NCBI GenBank assembly: GCA_963705885.1
Contig: OY970120.1
Coordinates: 3,224,001 to 3,288,000, forward strand
DNA: 64,000 nucleotides
DNA from: MFD01275-c22 sp963705885
Lineage (GTDB): Bacteria; Actinomycetota; Actinomycetes; JACCUZ01
Direction of reading: 5' to 3'
Program-made: the position numbers and the translations under genes
The notes under the pieces: generated by a model
Told to the model about the DNA's origin: nothing
The model's database searches: none
Seen by the model: only the letters and a program-made list of their open reading frames with translations
Part shown: positions 8,465 through 17,200 of the stretch, piece by piece
Position numbering within the stretch: the stretch's first letter is position 1
Layout: each line of letters begins with the position of its first letter

Positions 8465-9067
8465 GTGACTGCTGCGGGCCGACGCCACGAGGGCGAGCAG
8501 TTCACCGGGCTCGACTGGTACGGCGAGGACCTGGCCGACGCCGTCTTCCTCGACTGCAGCTTCAGCGACTGCGACCTGACCGAGGTCACCACCCGCGGCG
8601 CCCGGTTCGAGCGCTGCGACCTCCGGGGCGTCCAGCTCAACGCCTCGACGCACGAGTCCACCAGCTTCACGGGCTGCACCCTGCGCCGGACCTCCCTGTT
8701 CGCCGCGACCCTGCGCGCCTGCAAGCTGGTCGGCGCCCGCTTCTCCGAGGCCACGCTGCGGCCGATGACGGTCGAGGGCGGCAACTGGTCCTACGCCGCG
8801 CTGCGCGGCGCGAACCTGTCGGGGCTCGACCTGTCCGGGCTCAATCTCTCCGAGGCCGACCTCAGCGACTCCGACCTGCGCAAGGCGACCCTCGCCGGCG
8901 CCGACCTGTCCCGGGCGGTGCTGCGGGGCGCGCGGCTGGACCACGCGGTACTCACCGGAGCGTCCCTCGATGGCGTGGACCTCGCGGCCGTGCAGCTCAA
9001 GGGCACGGTCGTCGACGCCGCCCAGGCCTGCCTCGTCGCCGAGGCGCATGGTGCGGTGGTCAGGTAG
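8465..9067 (+). CDS. Pentapeptide-repeat protein
   Basis: 200-residue protein made almost entirely of A(D/N)LXX-type pentapeptides, e.g. FSDCDLTEVTTRGARFERCD near residue 33 and GANLSGLDLSGLNLSEADLS near 118. Such repeats fold as a right-handed quadrilateral beta-helix. MfpA and Qnr members mimic B-DNA and shield DNA gyrase from quinolones; many others have no known role, so gyrase protection is only a possibility here. The GTG start is just downstream of AGGGTCAGGCCC. An inverted repeat CCGACTC/GAGTCGG (9069-9075 and 9108-9114) after the stop may end transcription. An IS30 element is inserted about 65 bases downstream. Confidence 0.88.
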   Translation: MTAAGRRHEGEQFTGLDWYGEDLADAVFLDCSFSDCDLTEVTTRGARFERCDLRGVQLNASTHESTSFTGCTLRRTSLFAATLRACKLVGARFSEATLRPMTVEGGNWSYAALRGANLSGLDLSGLNLSEADLSDSDLRKATLAGADLSRAVLRGARLDHAVLTGASLDGVDLAAVQLKGTVVDAAQACLVAEAHGAVVR

Positions 9068-9131
9068 TCCGACTCAGGCAGCCCCGTGCCGTGAGGGTGA
9101 GGAGGCCGAGTCGGTGCTCCGTATCCGGTGC

Positions 9132-10340
9132 GACCTCAACTGGTCAGCGCAACACCTCGTGAAGCTTCTCCGACGGTGTCATCCAGCTCAAGGTCTGTCG
9201 AGGGCGTCCGTTGAGCTTGGCGGCGATCTCGTCGAGCTGGTCCTGGGTGAAGGCGGCGATGCTGGTTCCCTTGGGGAAGTACTGGCGCAGCAGGCCGTTG
9301 GTGTTCTCGTTCGAGCCGCGCTGCCAGGGACTCTTGGGGTCGCAGAAGTAGACCTGCACGCCGGTGTCGACGGTGAACCGCTTGTGGTCGGCGAGCTCGA
9401 GTCCGCGGTCCCAGGTCAGCGACCGGCGCAGCTGGACCGGAAGCGTCTGGACGTGGCTGGCCAGGGCAGTGACCACGTGTTCGGTGGACCGGCCCTCGGG
9501 GAGCCGGACCAGCATCACGAACCGGGTGGAACGCTCGACCAGAGTCGCGATCTGCCACCGGCCGGACCCGATCAGCAGATCGCCTTCCCAGTGTCCGGGG
9601 ACCGCCCGATCCTCGACCTCGGCCGGTCGCTCGCTGATCGCGACCGCGTCCACGATCTGCCCCCGGCCATGCCCGCGGGAGGTGTGCGCCCGCGACCGGC
9701 GCTTCATCCGACGGGTTCGCAGATGCGCTGCCAGCTCACGCTTGAGCGCACCGCGGGCCTGCACGAACAGCGTCAGATAGATCGTCTCGTGCGACACCCA
9801 CATCTCCGGCTCGTCGGGGAAGGTCCGGACCAGCCAGCCGGCGATCTGCTGCGGCGACCAGTCCTCGCCCAGTTTGACCGCCACCGCGTCCCGCAGCCGC
9901 GGGTTGGTCGCGAGCTTGCACCGCTTCGGCCGCCGCGCCCGTACCCACGCCGCGTGGTCAGCAACGGCGGCCCGGTAACGGCGGCGACCCCCGTTGCGGA
10001 CCAGCTCCCGCGACACCGTCGACGGCGCCCGGCCCAACCGCCCAGCGACTACCCGCACCGACTCGCCCGCGGCCATCCCTCGCGAGATCTCCTCACGCTC
10101 ACCCAACGACAGCTGGTTCGCCGCCCGGCGCCGCTCCCTCGGACGGACCCCACCGGTCACCCCGACGTACTGCTGAATCGTGGCGTCGGAGCGCCCCAGC
10201 TGCCGCCCGATCACCCGAAACGACGTCCCCGCTCGCAGCAGCCGCCAGATCTCCAGCTTCTCCGCCACCGACATCCGACCCGCCATGACCACCACTCCCT
10301 CGACTCGGTTGAGGAAGTGTTGCGACGGCCACCTGAGACC
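9132..10340. mobile_element. IS30-family insertion sequence
   Basis: About 1.2 kb element with one transposase gene. Imperfect terminal inverted repeats are visible: CTCAACTGGTCAGCGCAACAC at 9135-9155 matches the complement of 10317-10337 at 16 of 21 positions, with conserved GCAACAC. The transposase stop lies inside the left repeat and its start 31 bases inside the right repeat. I cannot define the outermost bases or a target duplication with certainty. It lies between two intact genes, so no gene seems to have been broken. Confidence 0.85.
9144..10286 (-). CDS. IS30-family transposase
   Basis: 380-residue DDE transposase that cuts and joins the element ends. N-terminal HTH domains: SVAEKLEIWRLLRAGTSF and RLGRAPSTVSRELVRNGG. 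The catalytic core has the IS30 signature: GHWEGDLLIG (first Asp), SLTWDRGLEL (second Asp) and GSNENTNGLLRQYFPKG (Glu). The length is normal for the family and there is no frameshift, so it is probably active. The ATG at 10286 is chosen because the homologous N terminus begins there; upstream in-frame starts would lie in the terminal repeat. Confidence 0.95.
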   Translation of the reverse strand: MAGRMSVAEKLEIWRLLRAGTSFRVIGRQLGRSDATIQQYVGVTGGVRPRERRRAANQLSLGEREEISRGMAAGESVRVVAGRLGRAPSTVSRELVRNGGRRRYRAAVADHAAWVRARRPKRCKLATNPRLRDAVAVKLGEDWSPQQIAGWLVRTFPDEPEMWVSHETIYLTLFVQARGALKRELAAHLRTRRMKRRSRAHTSRGHGRGQIVDAVAISERPAEVEDRAVPGHWEGDLLIGSGRWQIATLVERSTRFVMLVRLPEGRSTEHVVTALASHVQTLPVQLRRSLTWDRGLELADHKRFTVDTGVQVYFCDPKSPWQRGSNENTNGLLRQYFPKGTSIAAFTQDQLDEIAAKLNGRPRQTLSWMTPSEKLHEVLR

Positions 10341-10407
10341 AGCGGCACTACCGAGCGGGACGAAGCGCACGCTCATGCCGAGATGAGCGCACTTGAAGAT
10401 TCTGGTG

Positions 10408-10431
10408 AAGGCCAGCCTCCGGCTGGACCTT
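10408..10431 (-). terminator. Hairpin after the VOC gene
   Basis: AAGGTCCAGCC and GGCTGGCCTT form a stem of about 10 bp with one bulged base and a GGA loop, starting about 19 bases past the stop of the VOC gene on the minus strand. No run of T follows, as is usual for terminators in high-GC actinobacteria. Confidence 0.5.
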
Positions 10432-10449
10432 CTCGCGTAGAGCGTCGAC

Positions 10450-11130
10450 CTAGACCGATGTCACGATGAACTCATTGCCGTCAGGGTCGAGGAACCGACC
10501 TCCACCGAGGGCGGTCGCACCGAGTTTGACGAGTCGCTCGAGGTCCTCAGGTCCCTGGGCGGCGAGCTGGAAGCTGATCCGTTCAGGGGTGTCGCGCGCC
10601 ATCAGCGGCGGCCCGCTCCACGTGAACTTCGATCCGCCATCGGGCGACTGGATGGCGGTCTCTTCGCCCTCGTCCCACACGAGCGGCCAGTCCAGCACCC
10701 GGCTCCAGAAAACCCCCAAGGCGTGGGTTCCGTCGCAGTTGACCGCCCCGATGCGGCCGGTGTCGGCGAGGAACTGATTGCCAGCCGGGATCACGCACAA
10801 CTCGTTGCCCTCCGGATCTGCGAGCACGACGTGGCCGTCGGAGGGGTCCTGGCCGATGTCGACGTGTTCTCCGCCTAGCCGAAGAACGGTCGCGACGTGG
10901 GCACGCTGATCTTCCAGGGACCTGCTGGTGAGGTCGAGATGGATCCGCGCCTGCACAGTCTTGGGCCGGTCGGTGACCACGAACAGAAGAGAGAATCCGG
11001 GTTCGGCGACCGTCTCTCCCTCTGCCGGAACCTCGAGCACCCCCGCCCAGAACCGAGCTTGCGCTCCGGGGTCGAGGGCGAGACAGCGGAGTGCGCTGAG
11101 AGTGATCGCCATCCGGTCATCCAACGTCAT
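10450..11130 (-). CDS. Two-domain VOC (glyoxalase-like) protein
   Basis: 226-residue protein of two vicinal-oxygen-chelate halves. The first ends in VVLADPEGNELCVIP near residue 115, the second in RFLDPDGNEFIVTSV at the C terminus, each the last strand of a VOC module with its usual Glu. It matches the glyoxalase-like domain type common in actinobacteria, often tied to detoxification or antibiotic resistance, but no substrate can be inferred. Start chosen at ATG 11130 (MTLDDRMAITLSALR); 11112 is an alternative. Codon use is less GC-rich than in the neighbours (e.g. GAAGATT, AAAACC runs nearby), and with the adjacent IS30 this suggests acquired DNA. Confidence 0.85.
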   Translation of the reverse strand: MTLDDRMAITLSALRCLALDPGAQARFWAGVLEVPAEGETVAEPGFSLLFVVTDRPKTVQARIHLDLTSRSLEDQRAHVATVLRLGGEHVDIGQDPSDGHVVLADPEGNELCVIPAGNQFLADTGRIGAVNCDGTHALGVFWSRVLDWPLVWDEGEETAIQSPDGGSKFTWSGPPLMARDTPERISFQLAAQGPEDLERLVKLGATALGGGRFLDPDGNEFIVTSV

Positions 11131-11219
11131 GGCTAACGCCGCAGCAACCGAGCCGTAACGCGCCGAATTGGCGCACGGATCTGCCGCGATGTGGTTGATC
11201 CATAGGTGCGGTTCTGATC

Positions 11220-11245
11220 GCAGGCGTTTCCGCGGAAACGCCTGC
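11220..11245. repeat. 26-bp perfect palindrome with CGTTTCCGCGGAAACG core
   Basis: Perfect palindrome: GCAGG followed by the 16-base core CGTTTCCGCGGAAACG and then CCTGC. It lies about 90 bases upstream of the VOC gene start. It could be an operator or a transcription-terminating or protein-binding element. The same core occurs again at 11320-11341. Confidence 0.85.
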
Positions 11246-11319
11246 TGTGGACAACGCACGCTGTAGGTGCGCTGGTCGCAGCCGTTCCCGCGCACGCGGC
11301 GGCCCGCAACCCGAACGAA

Positions 11320-11341
11320 AGACGTTTCCGCGGAAACGTCT
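11320..11341. repeat. 22-bp perfect palindrome with the same core
   Basis: AGA + CGTTTCCGCGGAAACG + TCT. The centre is 98 bases from that of the neighbouring palindrome and shares its 16-base core. The region between them also contains a second, imperfect copy of the TAGGTGCG...TCGCAG...CCGCG stretch seen at 11204-11234 (again at 11264-11292), so the intergenic segment looks duplicated. The whole 11131-11486 gap has no gene. Confidence 0.85.
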
Positions 11342-11486
11342 CGAGGGACATCCGCTGGCATCAGACCAGCGAAGAGGCCCCCTGGCTGAGGGCTCAGGGC
11401 CGCTACGTGCGCCCGCTCGGCAACTTCGGAGCAGAATCCGGTCATCGGCGCGCATGGGAAATGCTCCGATCATGGAAATCCAGGGG

Positions 11487-12311
11487 TCAGGTCAGCAGCA
11501 ACTTCTCCAGGCGGCGACCGGTCACGACGAGGCCGACGAGGCCGAGCCCCAGCAGCACGGCGACGTGGACGAGCGAGCCGAGGCCGACCCCGCCCGCCGT
11601 GAGCTCCCGGAGCAGCGTCGCCGCGTGGTAGAGCGGAGAGAAGCGCACGACCCACTGCAGCGCCTCGGGGTAGGTCGACAGCGGGTAGAAGGTGGCCGAG
11701 AAGAGGAACATCGGCAGCGAGACGAGCGTGACGTACTCGAAGTCCTGCCACGACTTCATGTACGTCGTCGCCGCCGTCCCGACAGCCGCGAACGCGAAGC
11801 CGACCAGCAGCACGGCGGGCAGCGCGAGCAGCGCCCACCAGGACGAGATCAGCCCCATCAGCAGCATCACGAGCAGGAACGTCGAGGAGTAGAAGGCGCC
11901 CCGCATCAGGGCCCACCCGATCTCGCCGACCGCGACGTCGACCGGCGTCACGGGCGTGGCGAGCACGGCGTCGTAGAGCTTGTTGTACTTCAGCTTGAAG
12001 AACAGGTTGAAGACCGCGTCGTAGGTCGCGCCGTTCATCGCGCTCGCCGCGAGCATGCCCGGCGCGATGAAGACGGTGTAGGACACGAGCTCGCCGCCGG
12101 GCAGCTCGACGTCGCCGACGAGCTGCGCCACGCCCACACCGATCGAGAGCAGGTAGAACACCGGCTCGAAGATGCCGGAGAGCAGGACGATCCATCCGTT
12201 GCGGTAGACGCGGATGTTGCGCTCGACGAGATAGCGCGCACCGCCCGTGCCGAGCAGCCGACGGCCGGGCAGCGGCGGCACGACGCGCAGCAGCAGCGGC
12301 TGGCCGGTCAC
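11487..12311 (-). CDS. ABC-2 type exporter permease (second)
   Basis: 274-residue integral membrane permease with about six transmembrane segments, ABC-2/DrrB type: SGIFEPVFYLLSIGVGV near residue 45, FIAPGMLAASAMNG near 78 and the late loop MFLFSATFYPLSTYPEAL. Together with the ATPase and the sister permease upstream it should form a heteromeric exporter; the cargo (lipid, polyketide, drug or glycan) is not revealed. The GTG start overlaps the upstream stop as GTGA, so all three genes are tightly coupled. A 0.3-kb region with palindromes follows. Confidence 0.9.
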   Translation of the reverse strand: MTGQPLLLRVVPPLPGRRLLGTGGARYLVERNIRVYRNGWIVLLSGIFEPVFYLLSIGVGVAQLVGDVELPGGELVSYTVFIAPGMLAASAMNGATYDAVFNLFFKLKYNKLYDAVLATPVTPVDVAVGEIGWALMRGAFYSSTFLLVMLLMGLISSWWALLALPAVLLVGFAFAAVGTAATTYMKSWQDFEYVTLVSLPMFLFSATFYPLSTYPEALQWVVRFSPLYHAATLLRELTAGGVGLGSLVHVAVLLGLGLVGLVVTGRRLEKLLLT

Positions 12312-13153
12312 TCGACGAGCCGCTTCTCGAAGCGCCGGGCCGCGACGAGGAACCCGGCGACTGCCCACAGCAGCAGGTAGGCGACATGGACCGCGGCCGA
12401 GCCGAGCGACGGCTGGCCGAGGGCGAGGTCACGCGCCAGGTCGACCCCGTGCCAGAGGGGGACAACCGCGGCGACCGGCTGCAGCCAGTCCGGCAGCTGC
12501 GAGATCGGGAAGAACGTGCCGGAGAACAGGAACATCGGCATGATCCCGAACCGGAACAGCATCGCGTAGGCGGACTGGTCCTCCACGGTTGCCGAGAAGG
12601 CGAAGATGGCCGGCGCGAAGGCCATCCCGGTGAGGACGGCGGCCGGGATCGCGAGCACGCCCCAGGCCGACGGGATCGCGCCGAAGAGCAGCATCACGAG
12701 GAAGAACACTGTGGCGGTGATCGTGAGCCGGAACGTGACGAAGAGCAGGTGTCCCGTGAGGGTGTCGACCGACCGCAGCGGGGTCGCCAGCATGCCGTGG
12801 TAGGTCCGGTGCCACTTGATCGAGCCCATCACGGGGTAGGACGACTCGAAGGCCGCCGTCTGCATGGCGGTCGCGGCCAGCAGGCCGGGCGCGATGAACT
12901 CGAGGTAGCCGACCCCGCCGAGGCTCGCCGAGCCGCTCCCCCGGTCCACCAGCAGGCCGAGACCGAAGCCCATCGCCGCGAGGAAGCCCAGCGGCTCGAG
13001 CACGGTCGTGATGGCCGAGCCGCGCCAGGTCCGGCGGTACTGCGCCATCCAGTAGGCGAAGGACCGCAGCACGAGCTCGGGCTGGGCCGGGAGCGGATCG
13101 AGCGCCCGGAGAGCAGGCCGCTCGACGGCCGGAGTGGCGTCGTGGCCGCTCAT
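12308..13153 (-). CDS. ABC-2 type exporter permease (first)
   Basis: 281-residue permease homologous to its downstream partner: SAITTVLEPLGFLAAMGFGL near residue 47, FIAPGLLAATAMQTAAFE near 85, FLFSGTFFPISQLPDWLQ near 225. Six hydrophobic segments, with a soluble N-terminal extension (ATPAVERPALRALDPLPAQP). ATGA overlap with the ATPase gene upstream. Paired non-identical permeases with one ATPase are typical of actinobacterial drug and lipid exporters. Confidence 0.9.
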   Translation of the reverse strand: MSGHDATPAVERPALRALDPLPAQPELVLRSFAYWMAQYRRTWRGSAITTVLEPLGFLAAMGFGLGLLVDRGSGSASLGGVGYLEFIAPGLLAATAMQTAAFESSYPVMGSIKWHRTYHGMLATPLRSVDTLTGHLLFVTFRLTITATVFFLVMLLFGAIPSAWGVLAIPAAVLTGMAFAPAIFAFSATVEDQSAYAMLFRFGIMPMFLFSGTFFPISQLPDWLQPVAAVVPLWHGVDLARDLALGQPSLGSAAVHVAYLLLWAVAGFLVAARRFEKRLVE

Positions 13154-14118
13154 CAGTCCACCAGGGTGCGGCCGGTCAGGCGCAGGAAGACGTCCTCCAG
13201 GGTGCTGCGCCGCACCAGGACCGACAGCGACGTGACCCCCTGCCGGTGCAGCTCGGCGGCGGCCTCGTCGCCGTCGTGGGCGTAGAGCAGCACGCGGTCG
13301 GGCAGCACCTCGATGCGGTCGACGAGGGCGTTCAGGGGCCGGCCGGGGTCGGCGACCAGCGCCTCGACCTTCTCCGCGGCCGCGTCGTTCTCGCCCGGCG
13401 TGAAGCGCAGCTCGACCACCTCGCGGGTCGACCACTCGCGGATCAGCGCACTGGGCGAGCCCTCGGCGGCGATCCGCCCGCCGTCCATGACGACGAGCCG
13501 GTCGCACAGCTGCTCGGCCTCGTCCATGTAGTGCGTGGTCAGCACCAGCGTGACGCCCCGCTGCTTGAGCCGGAAGAGCCGGTCCCACACGACGTGGCGG
13601 GCCTGCGGGTCCAGCCCGGTGGTCGGCTCGTCGAGCAGCAGCAGGTCCGGCTCGTTGATCAGCGACCGGGCGATGGTGAGCCGTCGCTTCATGCCGCCGG
13701 AGAGCGGCTCGACCTTGCTGCGGGCGCGCTCGCTGAGCTGGACGAAGTCGAGGAGCTGGTCGGCCCGCTCGCCGACGACCCGCTTCGGCAGGCCGAAGTA
13801 GCGGCCGTAGACCAGCAGGTTCTCGCGCACGGTGAGCTCGGCGTCCAGGGAGTCCAGCTGCGGCACCACGCCGAGCCGGGCCCGGATGCGCGCGCCGTCG
13901 ACCGCAGGGTCGTGCCCCAGCACGCGCAGCGTGCCCTCGGTGACCGGGGAGACGCAGCCGATCATGCGCATCGTCGAGGACTTGCCGGCGCCGTTCGGCC
14001 CGAGGAAGCCGAACGCCTCGCCTCTCGCGACGTCGACGTCGATGCCGTCCACGGCCGTGAAGTCGCCGAAGCGCTTCACCAGCCCGCGTGCGCTGATCAG
14101 CGGCTCGTCCTCGGACAC
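13153..14118 (-). CDS. ABC exporter ATP-binding protein
   Basis: 321-residue ATPase powering the two downstream permeases. Walker A GPNGAGKSST near residue 45, signature LSGGMKRRLTIARSL near 145, Walker B LLLLDEPTTGLD near 167 and switch His in LVLTTHYMDEAEQL. The C-terminal 75 residues form the DrrA-like extension of daunorubicin-resistance-type ATPases. GTG start at 14118 (VSEDEPLISARGLVKRF) is the first plausible start. Transcribed divergently from lhr with about 95 bases between, so both promoters lie there. Confidence 0.93.
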   Translation of the reverse strand: MSEDEPLISARGLVKRFGDFTAVDGIDVDVARGEAFGFLGPNGAGKSSTMRMIGCVSPVTEGTLRVLGHDPAVDGARIRARLGVVPQLDSLDAELTVRENLLVYGRYFGLPKRVVGERADQLLDFVQLSERARSKVEPLSGGMKRRLTIARSLINEPDLLLLDEPTTGLDPQARHVVWDRLFRLKQRGVTLVLTTHYMDEAEQLCDRLVVMDGGRIAAEGSPSALIREWSTREVVELRFTPGENDAAAEKVEALVADPGRPLNALVDRIEVLPDRVLLYAHDGDEAAAELHRQGVTSLSVLVRRSTLEDVFLRLTGRTLVD

Positions 14119-14212
14119 CCGCCGACTGTAGACGGAACCCCTGACACCGGCCGAGCGGCTTTCCGGCGACCGCACCTGCGCGGATGTCGGTGGCGTCGGC
14201 GAGGATGACCGG

Positions 14213-17200
14213 GTGAGCGACGACGGCCGTACGCCCGGCGCACCGCGGTTCTCCCCCGCGACGCAGGCGTGGTTCGACGCGTCGTTCGCCGCGCCCACCG
14301 CGGCCCAGGAGGGCGCCTGGGCGGCCATCGCGGGCGGCAGCAACGCCCTCGTCGTGGCGCCGACCGGCTCCGGCAAGACCCTCGCGGCGTTCCTCTGGTC
14401 CATCGACCGGCTCGCCAGCGAGCCGGCCCCCGCCGAGCGGCAGCGCCGCTGCCGCGTCCTCTACGTCTCGCCGATGAAGGCGCTGGCCGTCGACGTCGAG
14501 CGCAACCTGCGGGCACCGCTGACCGGCATCCGTCATGCGTCCACACGGCTAGGGGTGCCCGAGCCCGACCTCACCGTCGCCATCCGCTCCGGCGACACCC
14601 CGGCCGACGAGCGCCGGCGCTTCGCCCGCACCCCGCCCGACATCCTCATCACGACCCCCGAGTCGCTGTTCCTCATCCTGACCTCGCAGGCGCGCGAGTC
14701 GCTGCGCGGCGTCGAGACGGTGATCGTCGACGAGGTCCACGCCGTCGCCGGCACCAAGCGCGGCGCCCACCTGGCGATCTCGCTGGAGCGCCTGGACCAC
14801 CTGCTCGACCGGCCCGCGCAGCGCATCGGCCTGTCCGCCACCGTGCGCCCGGTGGAGGAGGTCGCGCGCTTCCTCGGCGGCCCCCACGACGTCGAGGTCG
14901 TGCAGCCGCCGACCAGCAAGACCGTCGAGCTCGAGGTCGTCGTCCCCGTCGAGGACCTCGGCGAGCTCGGGCAGACCACGGGCGAGGTCAGCGGGTCCGC
15001 AGCCGGCGAGGAGCGACGTACGTCCATCTGGCCGCACGTCGAGGAGCGCATCGTCGACCTCGTGTCGGCCCACCGCTCGACCATCGTGTTCGCCAACTCG
15101 CGCCGGCTCGCCGAGCGGCTGTGCGCCCGCCTCAACGAGATCCACTACGAGCGCACCACCGGCGAGGCACTGCCCGAGCCCGGGTCGCTGCAGCCGGCGC
15201 AGGTCATGGCGCAGTCCGGGTCGTCGGCCGGCCGACCCGAGACCGGGTCGGTCCCCGAGATCGCGCGTGCTCACCACGGCTCGGTGTCCAAGGAGCAGCG
15301 TGCCCAGATCGAGGAGGCGCTCAAGGCCGGGCGGCTGCCCGCGGTCGTCGCGACCTCGTCGCTCGAGCTGGGCATCGACATGGGTGCGGTCGACCTGGTG
15401 ATCCAGGTCGAGTCGCCGCCGTCGGTGGCGAGCGGGCTGCAGCGCGTCGGCCGGGCGGGGCACCAGGTCGGCGCGGTGTCCAAGGGCGTCATCTTCCCCA
15501 AGTTCCGCGGCGACCTCGTGCAGACCGCTGTGGTCGCCGAGCGGATGCGCGAGGGCGCGATCGAGTCGACGCGCTACCCGCGCAACCCGCTCGACGTGCT
15601 CGCGCAGCAGGTCGTCGCGATGGTCAGCGTCGACGAGTGGGACGTCGAGGTGATGTACGACGTGGTGCGCCGGGCCGCTCCCTACGCCTCCCTCCCCCGG
15701 TCGGCCTACGAGTCGGTGCTCGACATGCTGGCCGGGCGCTACCCGTCCGACGAGTTCGCCGAGCTGCGGCCCCGGCTGGTGTGGGACCGCGTCGGCGGCA
15801 CGCTGACCGGCCGTCCCGGAGCGCAACGGCTCGCGGTGACCAGCGGCGGCACGATCCCGGACCGGGGCCTGTTCGGGGTGTTCCTCGTCGGCGGAGCCGA
15901 CAATCAGCAATCGCGGGGAGTCCGATCGGGCGGAGCCCGCGTGGGCGAGCTGGACGAGGAGATGGTCTACGAGTCGCGCGTCGGTGACGTGTTCACGCTC
16001 GGGTCGACGTCATGGCGCATCGAGGACATCACCCACGACCGCGTGCTCGTCACGCCGGCGCCGGGGCAGCCGGGGCGGCTCCCGTTCTGGCACGGCGACT
16101 CGATCGGCCGGCCGGTCGAGCTCGGGCGGGCGCTCGGCGCGTTCACCCGCGAGCTGGGCGCCCTGGCCCCGGAGGCGGCCCGCGAGCGGGTGCTCGCCAG
16201 CGGGCTCGACGCGTGGGCTGCCGACAACCTGCTCGGCTACCTCGCCGAGCAGCGCGCGGCCACCGGCCACCTCCCCGACGACCGCACGATCGTCGTCGAG
16301 CGGTTCCGCGACGAGCTCGGCGACTGGCGGGTCGCGATCCACTCCCCGTTCGGCGCTCAGGTCCATGCCCCCTGGGCGCTCGTGGTGTCCGCACGGCTGC
16401 GCGAGCGCTACGGCGTCGACGTGCAGGCGATGCACAGCGACGACGGCATCGTGCTGCGGCTGCCCGACGTCGAGACCGACGACGGGACCGCGCCGCACGG
16501 CGCCGACCTCGCGGTCCTCGAGCCCGACGAGGTCGAGCCGCTCGTCACGGCCGAGGTGGGCGGCTCGGCGCTGTTCGCCTCCCGGTTCCGCGAGTGCGCG
16601 GCGCGCGCCCTGCTGCTGCCGCGCCGCAACCCCGGCCGCCGCACCCCCCTGTGGCAGCAGCGCCAGCGCTCCGCCCAGCTGCTCTCGGTGGCCAGCGACT
16701 ACGGCTCGTTCCCCGTCGTGCTCGAGACGATGCGCGAGTGCCTGCAGGACGTGTTCGACGTGCCCGGCCTGGTCGGGCTGATGCGCGACGTCGAGCAGCG
16801 CACCGTGCGTTTCGTCGAGGTCGAGACCCAGCAGCCGTCGCCGTTCGCGCGGTCGTTGCTGTTCGGCTACGTCGCGCAGTTCCTCTACGAGGGCGACTCG
16901 CCGCTCGCCGAGCGCCGGGCCCAGGCGCTGTCCCTCGACGCGACGCTGCTGGCCGAGCTGCTGGGCCAGCAGGGGTTCGGCGCCCTGCGCGACCTGCTCG
17001 ACGAGGACGCCGTCCTGTCCCTGGGACGGGACCTGCAGCGACTCTCCGAGGACCGGAGGGCTCGCGACGTCGAGGGGGTCGCCGACCTGCTGCGCGTGCT
17101 CGGGCCGCTGAGCACCGCCGAGGCGGTCGAGCGCGGCGCGACGCCGGCGTGGCTGGCCGAGCTGGAGGGCGCCCGGCGTGCGATCCGGCTGCGGGTCGCC

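Noticed and set aside
9069..9114. Inverted repeat CCGACTC/GAGTCGG after the pentapeptide-repeat gene as a firm terminator.
   Set aside because: The loop is 32 bases and there is no T-run; kept only as a remark in the gene entry.
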